NCBI GenBank assembly: GCA_030699855.1 | Contig: JAUYKR010000121.1 | Location: forward strand, 1 to 18,070 | Length of the DNA stretch: 18,070 bases | Direction of reading: 5' to 3' | Source: a bacterium | GTDB taxonomy: Bacteria > Patescibacteriota > Gracilibacteria > JAUYGZ01 | Shown here: piece after piece, positions 12,692 through 18,070 of the stretch | How the letters are laid out: each line of letters opens with the position of its first letter | How positions within the stretch are numbered: the first letter of the stretch is position 1 | The notes under the pieces: generated by a model | Told to the model about the DNA's origin: nothing | Databases searched by the model: none | The model's input: the letters and a program-made list of their open reading frames with translations, nothing else | Position numbers and translations under genes: made by a program

Positions 12692-15301
12692 TTATTTCTT
12701 TCTCAGCACCGCCTGGGCGGCGGTCAGTCGAGCGATGGGAACCCGAAAGGGCGAACAGGAAACGTAATCAAAACCAATATCAATGCAAAATTGGACCGAG
12801 CTGGGCTCGCCTCCGTGCTCGCCACAGATGCCGACCTTTAAATTCTTGCGGACGGAGCGGCCCTTTTCCACCGCCATCTTCATCAGCGCGCCGACTCCCT
12901 CCTGATCGACCACCGCGAAGGGGTCATCATTGATAATGCCTTTTTCCTGATACGTTCCCAAAAACTTTCCGGCGTCATCGCGGGAAAAGCCAAAAGTCAT
13001 TTGGGTGAGGTCATTGGTACCGAAAGAGAAGAACTCGGCCTTCTGCGCAATTTTGTCAGCCACCACGCAAGCGCGCGGAACCTCGATCATCGTTCCGACT
13101 TGATACTGAAGCTTTTGACCGCTGCCGCGGATCATTTCATCGGCGAATTTTCTGATCTTTTTTTCCAGGTTACTGAATTCTTCGGATATCGACACCAGAG
13201 GAACCATGATTTCCGGAATAACCTTTTTACCCTCCTTCTGTACCTCCAGGGCGGCGGAAATAATGGCTTTGACCTGCATGATGGTGAGCTCCGGATAACT
13301 GATCCCCAATCTGCAGCCCCTATGGCCCAGCATGGGATTCACTTCGTGTAGACCTTTGATCTTCGCGTGGACATCCTCGGCGCTCATCCCCAATTCTTCG
13401 GCCACAGCCTTGATTTCCGCTTCTTCATGCGGCACAAATTCGTGCAGGGGCGGATCTAGCAAGCGGATGGTAACGGGATAACCATCCATAATTTCGAAGA
13501 TCTGCTTGAAGTCCTTCTTTTGATAGGGAAGGAGCTTGTCGATAGCCTTGATGCGCTGCTCGTTGGTGTCGGACAAGATCATCTCGCGGACGTGAAGAAT
13601 GCGCTCCTTGTCGAAGAACATGTGCTCGGTGCGGCACAGTCCAATACCCTCAGCGCCGAAGATTCGTCCATTTCGACAATCAAGCGGCGTCTCGGCGTTG
13701 GTGCGGACTTTTATCTTTCGGCGTTTGTCTGCCCAGCTAAGCAGCTCCTCGAAATAGTCATCCATTTGCGGAGGTATTGTTTTGACAGCACCCAAAATGA
13801 CTTCGCCGGTATTTCCAGAAAGGGTAATGACGTCACCGCGACGAACGATCGTGGCGCCAACTTTAAATTCACCGGCCTGGTATTTGATCTTCACCTCTCC
13901 GGCTCCGGAAACGCAGCACTTGCCCATACCACGGGCCACCACGGCGGCGTGAGAAGTCATGCCACCGGTGGAGGTGAGAATACCAACGGCGGAGTGCATA
14001 CCTTCAATATCTTCCGGGGAAGTTTCGTGACGGACAAGAATAACTTTTTCGTTACTTCGCAGAGCATGTACCGCCTCCTCGGCGCTGAACACCACCTTGC
14101 CGCAGGCGGCGCCGGGCGATGCCGGCAAACCCTTTGTCAAAACCTTCATTTTAGCCTTCGGGTCCAGATCCGGATGAAGCATCGGCTCGAGCGAGCGCGG
14201 GTCAACGCGCAACACGGCAGTGTCACGGTCAATCAGGGCTTCCTTGACCATATCCACAGCTATGCGGATAGCGGCCCGACCGGTGCGCTTGCCATTTCTG
14301 GTTTGGAGGATGAACAGACGGCCTTTTTCGATGGTAAATTCGATGTCCTGCATGTCGCGGTAGTGCCGCTCCAGCTTTTTAAAAACACCGGTAAGTTCAC
14401 GATATGCCTTGGGATTCTCTTTGGCTAGCTCGGCGATGGGGTGGGGAGTGCGAATACCGGCTACCACATCCTCTCCCTGGGCATCCATCAGATATTCACC
14501 GAAGTATCCCTTCTCTCCGGTTGAGGGATTTCTGGTAAAGGCTACTCCGGTGCCACTGTCCTGGCCCATGTTGCCGAACACCATCGACTGCACGTTTACG
14601 GCTGTTCCCCAGTCGTCGGGAATGCGGTTGATCCGACGGTAGGAAGCTGCCCGCTTGTTATTCCAGGAATCAAACACGGCGCTGATAGCCCCCAATAGTT
14701 GTTTCCAGGGATCCTCTGGAAATTTGGTACCAGTACGCTCCTGGACCAGCTTTTTATACATCACGACCAGCTGCTGCAAATCGGCAGTCGTCATGTCCAG
14801 ATCGCTTGCATAACGCTTCTTATCTTTGTATTCGGTAAACTTGGCCTCAAAGTGCTCGTGATCAACACCCAAAACCACATTACTGTACATATTTAAAAAA
14901 CGGCGGTAAGCATCGTAGGCGAACCGCTCGTTCTTGGTTTGCGAGATGAGACCTTGCACGGTCAGATCATTGAGGCCGAGGTTGAGCACCGTGTCCATCA
15001 TTCCCGGCATGGAGGCTCTGGCACCGGAACGGACGGAGAAGAGCAGGGGATTGGCGGCGTCTCCAAAAGTCTTGCCCTGTTTTTTTTCCACCTGTTTGAC
15101 TGCCTTCTTTACCGTGTCCATGAAGCCAGCGACATGACGGTGGCCGTTTTGATAGTTCATGCAGTACTCGGTGGTGATGGTAAAGCCTGGAGGTACGTTC
15201 AGTCCAAGACTGGTCATCTCCGACAAATTAGCGCCCTTGCCACCGAGAAGGTTTTTCATGTCCTTATTGCCTTCTTCGAAGGCGTACAGGTATTTTTTCA
15301 T
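12692..15301 (-). CDS. ppdK: Pyruvate, phosphate dikinase (PpdK)
   Basis: PPDK reversibly converts PEP, AMP and PPi to pyruvate, ATP and Pi, and in fermentative bacteria often replaces or backs up pyruvate kinase. The 869-aa length is standard. The N-terminal ATP-grasp domain shows GGKGANLSEMTSLGLNVPPG and GQDSGTGVAFTRNPSTGEKG. The phospho-His domain has TSTGGMTSHAAVVARGMGKC with the catalytic His near residue 450. The PEP-binding barrel shows GIGLCRTEHMFF, FSFGTNDLTQMTFGFSRDD and GICGEHGGEPSSVQFC with the catalytic Cys near residue 825. The frame extends to 15334, but the family start is MKKYLYAFEEG at 15301, which also suits the promoter at 15354-15326. The lipoprotein gene follows after 10 nt. 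Confidence 0.96.
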   Translation of the reverse strand: MKKYLYAFEEGNKDMKNLLGGKGANLSEMTSLGLNVPPGFTITTEYCMNYQNGHRHVAGFMDTVKKAVKQVEKKQGKTFGDAANPLLFSVRSGARASMPGMMDTVLNLGLNDLTVQGLISQTKNERFAYDAYRRFLNMYSNVVLGVDHEHFEAKFTEYKDKKRYASDLDMTTADLQQLVVMYKKLVQERTGTKFPEDPWKQLLGAISAVFDSWNNKRAASYRRINRIPDDWGTAVNVQSMVFGNMGQDSGTGVAFTRNPSTGEKGYFGEYLMDAQGEDVVAGIRTPHPIAELAKENPKAYRELTGVFKKLERHYRDMQDIEFTIEKGRLFILQTRNGKRTGRAAIRIAVDMVKEALIDRDTAVLRVDPRSLEPMLHPDLDPKAKMKVLTKGLPASPGAACGKVVFSAEEAVHALRSNEKVILVRHETSPEDIEGMHSAVGILTSTGGMTSHAAVVARGMGKCCVSGAGEVKIKYQAGEFKVGATIVRRGDVITLSGNTGEVILGAVKTIPPQMDDYFEELLSWADKRRKIKVRTNAETPLDCRNGRIFGAEGIGLCRTEHMFFDKERILHVREMILSDTNEQRIKAIDKLLPYQKKDFKQIFEIMDGYPVTIRLLDPPLHEFVPHEEAEIKAVAEELGMSAEDVHAKIKGLHEVNPMLGHRGCRLGISYPELTIMQVKAIISAALEVQKEGKKVIPEIMVPLVSISEEFSNLEKKIRKFADEMIRGSGQKLQYQVGTMIEVPRACVVADKIAQKAEFFSFGTNDLTQMTFGFSRDDAGKFLGTYQEKGIINDDPFAVVDQEGVGALMKMAVEKGRSVRKNLKVGICGEHGGEPSSVQFCIDIGFDYVSCSPFRVPIARLTAAQAVLRKK

Positions 15302-15325
15302 GGAAATCCGGAAAGACTTTGCTCC

Positions 15326-15354
15326 ACTGTACACAGGGGATCAGGAATTGTGAA
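15326..15354 (-). promoter_or_regulatory. Probable promoter of ppdK
   Basis: On the minus strand TTCACA (15354-15349), a 17-bp spacer and TACAGT (15331-15326) predict a start near 15318 and a leader of about 17 nt to the ATG at 15301. Confidence 0.5.
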
Positions 15355-15378
15355 GATTTTGTTATGATGGCACTTAGG

Positions 15379-15407
15379 GTGACAGAAGTGACTAAGGAGT
15401 GTATACT
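15379..15407 (+). promoter_or_regulatory. Promoter of the 358-aa hypothetical gene, with a second candidate just upstream
   Basis: GTGACA (15379-15384), a 17-bp spacer and TATACT (15402-15407) predict a start near 15414, 15 nt before the ATG at 15429. An extended -10 TGTTATGAT at 15360-15368 is an alternative. Its longer transcript would include an AAGGAG (15394-15399) placed eight bases before a GTG at 15408. Confidence 0.55.
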
Positions 15408-15428
15408 GTGGCCCACCATTTTTTACTC

Positions 15429-16502
15429 ATGCCAGAAGCCCCAGATCCAGACCGAAGACCTCAGGCCGGAGATGTCGTCGGCGATCCGGTTGAACCGGAA
15501 ACTGGACCGACAAAGAAGCGTCCACCAGTCAGAAGAATTGAAAGACAAGGTGGAAATTCTCCATTGGCCTGGAGCAGGGGCCTGGTCAATTGGGTTCTGA
15601 AACAAGTGAAAGGGGTCGGATTGACGAAGACGGAGACTGGCACACCAGCGCGAGCAGAGTCAAGACGAGAACGTCTTGCCATACCAGAGCCTGGACCAAC
15701 GCCGGAACAGCGATACTTCCGATCGACTTGCGAAGGCGACTATGAAGCAGACTCACAACTCCAGCTGGCCCTTGAGGCTCTGGATTTTTGTTCAAAACAT
15801 ATGAGCCATGGGCAACGGCAGAGGCTGCTCTACACCTTCGAGATGTACAAATACCTGGAAACTTATGATCTGCTTCAGGCGACCCTAAGGCGACACTTCG
15901 ACGAATTTAACAATGAGGTTGATGGCTACACCAAAACCATTCAAGTGCTGGGAGGCGTCTACAACCGTCTTGCTGGGAAATTTGGGCAAAGCTTTACAAC
16001 TCGTCCTGAAGCCAGTGACTATCGCAAGCATCTTTTTTCCGACATGATCGCCCAGTTCATGATGGCTCATCTGATGAGGCAAAGTCTGGACGGAACAATC
16101 TGTCCGGAAGGTCTCTTTCCTAAAAGTGTCGAAAAACATTCTGGTCAGTCCGGTTGCATTTTGCTTCTTGATGACGGGACCTTTTGTATAACGAACATTC
16201 CAGCAGGTGATACTGGCCTACCAATAGCACGACTGTTTCCACAGCGATTTAGTGACCCCGATCAGGCCGGAACTTTGGGCCAGAGATACACCATAAGTCC
16301 AACTCCAGAACTTGTAGCAGTCGGACATTCTCTTCCAGACAAACTGAAAGAGCCGTTTGATGATCCAGACATGCCGCCAAAAATTGTGTCGGTGATTACC
16401 ACGAAGGATGTCCTCTTGGCGGCTGAGTCTGACAAGACAGCAGATACGATAAGTCTCGACACCGGTAAGGGGCTTACAATACGCTTTCCAACCCGGTCAT
16501 AA
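15429..16502 (+). CDS. Protein of unknown function with charged N-terminal tail and possible degenerate PP2C-like end
   Basis: The product is 357-358 aa from the ATG at 15429. A GTG at 15408 with an AAGGAG site, or one at 15399, would add 7-10 residues. The first ~85 residues are rich in Pro, Arg and Glu and are probably disordered. A predicted helical part follows (about 95-210, including QRQRLLYTFEMYKYLETYDL), then a beta-rich C-terminal region. There GCILLLDDGTFCITNIPAGD and TTKDVLLAAESDKTAD recall, in order and spacing, the GSTALVLLDDG...ANVGDS and GDxLLLASDG motifs of PP2C-type phosphatases. The metal-binding aspartate motifs of the N-terminal half are not visible, so this is only a weak hint at a decayed or distant relative. 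No signal peptide or transmembrane helix is seen. The dus gene follows closely. Confidence 0.7.
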   Translation: MPEAPDPDRRPQAGDVVGDPVEPETGPTKKRPPVRRIERQGGNSPLAWSRGLVNWVLKQVKGVGLTKTETGTPARAESRRERLAIPEPGPTPEQRYFRSTCEGDYEADSQLQLALEALDFCSKHMSHGQRQRLLYTFEMYKYLETYDLLQATLRRHFDEFNNEVDGYTKTIQVLGGVYNRLAGKFGQSFTTRPEASDYRKHLFSDMIAQFMMAHLMRQSLDGTICPEGLFPKSVEKHSGQSGCILLLDDGTFCITNIPAGDTGLPIARLFPQRFSDPDQAGTLGQRYTISPTPELVAVGHSLPDKLKEPFDDPDMPPKIVSVITTKDVLLAAESDKTADTISLDTGKGLTIRFPTRS

Positions 16503-16509
16503 GTTGCCG

Positions 16510-16518
16510 TGCTATACT
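16510..16518 (+). promoter_or_regulatory. Extended -10 promoter of the dus gene
   Basis: TGCTATACT at 16510-16518 is identical to the nadD extended -10. Transcription would start near 16525, leaving a leader of about 16 nt before the ATG at 16541 with no Shine-Dalgarno site. It begins eight bases after the stop of the preceding gene. Confidence 0.55.
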
Positions 16519-16540
16519 CGATTGCCCATAGCCCTTGGCA

Positions 16541-17551
16541 ATGTTTACCTGGAGCCAATTTACCAACGCAAATCCCGCCATTGTTCAGTCACCGATGGCC
16601 GGCTACACGGACAGCGCCTACAAGCAGATTGCTCGAATGGTGGCTCCAGAGGCTGTGGTGGTGACCGAATTCGTCTCCACCGACGCGCTCTACTATGATT
16701 CTCCCAAGTCGCTGAGGATGATCGCGTTCGATGAATGCGAGCACCCGGTCATCCTACAAGTGTTTGGCAAAACGCCGGAGCGGTTCGTGGCGGCGGCGAA
16801 GAAGGCTGAAGCCATGGGCTATGACGGCATCGACATCAATATGGGCTGCCCAGCCAAGAAGGTGATCAAGAGCGATCACGGCTCCGCCCTAGTCAAGATT
16901 AAAAACCGCTGCGTGGCCATGCAGATCGTGTCCGACATGGCCAGGGCGGTGAAGATTCCGGTGAGCGTAAAGACGAGAATTGGCTGGGAAAATGCCGACG
17001 ACCTGGTCGACTTTTGCAAGGAGCTGGAAAAAAACGGCTGCGCTGCCGTGACCATTCACGGCCGCACCACCGTACAGGGCTACCGGGGCGAGGCCGATTG
17101 GGAGCCGATTTACGAGCTTAAAAAAAATCTGAGTATTCCCGTCTTTGGCAACGGCGACATCACGTCTGTCAGTTCGTTTCGCAGCAAGCTTGGAAATTTG
17201 GACGGAGTGTACGTGGCCCGCGGCACCTTCGGTGATCCGTGGATCTTGCAGGACTTATTGGAGTACTCCAGAAACCGGACTCAGTATGACCAGCTCAGCG
17301 ATGAACAGCTCGATGAAAAATTTCCCCGCAGTGAAAATATTCCGTGGGATAAAAAACTTCCAGTGATCCTTCGCCACTGCGAACTGGCCGTGAAGTGCAA
17401 AGGGGAGAAGCTGGGCATGCTGGAAATGCGCAAGCACCTGGCGGCTTACATCAAAGGCCTGCCCGGTGCCCGGGAGCTGCGGGAAAAATTGGTAAGGGTG
17501 GAGACCTATTCGGAGGCAGGAGCACTCTTGCTTTCGACTTCAGGGCCGTAA
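16541..17551 (+). CDS. dus: tRNA-dihydrouridine synthase (Dus family)
   Basis: Dus enzymes are FMN-dependent and reduce specific uridines in the D-loop of tRNA with NADPH. The 336-aa protein has SPMAGYTDSAY (17-27, FMN loop), DINMGCPAKKV with the catalytic Cys103, VKTRIGW (143-149) with the FMN-contacting Lys, IHGRTTVQGYRGEADW (172-187), GNGDI (203-207) and VARGTFGDPWI. The C-terminal four-helix domain includes LGMLEMRKHLAAYIKGLPGA. It most resembles the DusB group, but the modified position is not determinable here. The frame can start at a TTG at 16535; the ATG at 16541 is preferred because it is close to the predicted transcript start. Its 3' end overlaps the convergent gene by 46 bp. Confidence 0.93.
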   Translation: MFTWSQFTNANPAIVQSPMAGYTDSAYKQIARMVAPEAVVVTEFVSTDALYYDSPKSLRMIAFDECEHPVILQVFGKTPERFVAAAKKAEAMGYDGIDINMGCPAKKVIKSDHGSALVKIKNRCVAMQIVSDMARAVKIPVSVKTRIGWENADDLVDFCKELEKNGCAAVTIHGRTTVQGYRGEADWEPIYELKKNLSIPVFGNGDITSVSSFRSKLGNLDGVYVARGTFGDPWILQDLLEYSRNRTQYDQLSDEQLDEKFPRSENIPWDKKLPVILRHCELAVKCKGEKLGMLEMRKHLAAYIKGLPGARELREKLVRVETYSEAGALLLSTSGP

Positions 17552-18070
17552 ACTCCGTTTTTCCACTGTTGCAGCGATTTGACACGCTCAAAATTTTGGC
17601 CAGAATCCCAGGCAACGGTGCCAGCTTCAAAGTCCTTCAATCCAGTATTATCAATTATCCCCAGTCTTAGCGGTTGGCCGCCATTAGCACCTGCGTCGGC
17701 ATTACTCGCGTTTCGATCAGCTACTATCATTCTCATCTGTTCAATAAACGCGGCCATTGTTTCTTTGTATAATTCCATCGGATCATAGCCCATCTTGTCA
17801 TATGGAATTGAGTATTTTTGGTCAGTCTTCCCGGTGTCAGGATTGACCCCGAGGCTAGGAAGGTATTGATAGCCTGCCATATTTTTGAAGGCTTTTCTCA
17901 AGCGGTCGGTCATGCGGATATTGTCCATAATTTGAGCACTTTCTGGCATACGGGCAGTCGGCCCCTCTCCAACTACAATCTTGCTCTGAAAATTTGGCAT
18001 GCCTGATTTACACTTCGTTATGTCGGGTCCTGGATCAATACCAAACATTGGTGATCCATCACGATTCGTT
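17506..18070 (-). CDS. C-terminal part of an unrecognised protein (runs off right edge)
   Basis: A minus-strand frame ends at 17506 and remains open to the window edge. The visible part is 188 residues. An internal ATG at 18048 could be a start, but seven in-frame codons precede it with no stop and no ribosome-binding site is evident, so the gene probably begins outside the window. The sequence is polar and soluble-looking (FGIDPGPDITKCKSGMPNFQ; PESAQIMDNIRMTDRLRKAF; YDPMELYKETMAAFIEQMRM) and ends in a charged tail. No signal peptide, transmembrane helix or known motif is visible. It overlaps the dus 3' end by 46 bp in tail-to-tail orientation, which is unusual. No function is proposed. Confidence 0.65.
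   Translation of the reverse strand, partial: TNRDGSPMFGIDPGPDITKCKSGMPNFQSKIVVGEGPTARMPESAQIMDNIRMTDRLRKAFKNMAGYQYLPSLGVNPDTGKTDQKYSIPYDKMGYDPMELYKETMAAFIEQMRMIVADRNASNADAGANGGQPLRLGIIDNTGLKDFEAGTVAWDSGQNFERVKSLQQWKNGVYGPEVESKSAPASE

Noticed and set aside
15302..15334. Upstream ATG of ppdK at 15334
   Set aside because: It lies upstream of the predicted transcript start near 15318, and the family N-terminus begins at 15301.
6013..17551. Long shadow frames opposite ppdK, murA, the glycosyltransferase and others
   Set aside because: They lie entirely within well-supported genes and show no family features.

Overview
The window looks like chromosomal DNA of an uncultivated bacterium with a compact genome, most likely a member of the Candidate Phyla Radiation (Patescibacteria). 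That placement is inference. It rests on densely packed housekeeping genes, an orphan two-helix type IV secretion pilin-like gene, a VanW/YoaR-type wall protein, a small Cys-repeat lipoprotein, very short leaders with few Shine-Dalgarno sites, and a 20-bp CCTGCC/GGCAGG palindrome beside a tRNA. TGA is used as a stop, so a lineage that recodes TGA is unlikely. No phage, transposase, CRISPR or plasmid gene was seen.

Layout. 1-226 (-) is the start of a membrane-anchored protein that runs off the left edge. 302-3294 (+) is a tight murB-murA-truB cluster: two early peptidoglycan precursor steps plus tRNA pseudouridine-55 synthase. 3401-3802 (+) is the pilin-like protein with its own promoter and a strong terminator. 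3885-5365 (+) is a nadD-nadE pair that makes NAD from nicotinate mononucleotide. 5366-6012 has no credible protein gene. It holds (i) a 147-nt rod-like inverted repeat, element A, beginning at the base after the nadE stop, and (ii) a separate transcription unit with a consensus promoter, a series of hairpins and a terminator, read here as a candidate ~425-nt structured RNA.

6013-11362 is all on the minus strand, read in the order vanW-like, miaA, tRNA-Glu(TTC), aroD, rluB-like, glycosyltransferase. At 11362-11469 consensus promoters diverge. The plus-strand gene at 11469-12290 encodes a secreted protein with two copies of a small domain. Element B at 12311-12427 follows it, then a lipoprotein gene and ppdK (both minus). 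A second divergent promoter region separates ppdK from an unrecognised 358-aa protein (15429-16502, +). A dus-family tRNA-dihydrouridine synthase (16541-17551, +) comes next, overlapping convergently with an unrecognised gene that leaves the right edge.

The main discovery candidates are linked to non-coding DNA. Elements A and B share two identical 16-nt core blocks. Their outer stems differ completely in sequence, yet each stays self-complementary. In the same orientation both begin 0-2 nt after a stop codon. This is the pattern expected of a conserved 3'-UTR RNA structure rather than of a simple repeat. The ~425-nt RNA next to element A matches none of the RNase P, tmRNA or SRP RNA signatures that could be checked by eye.
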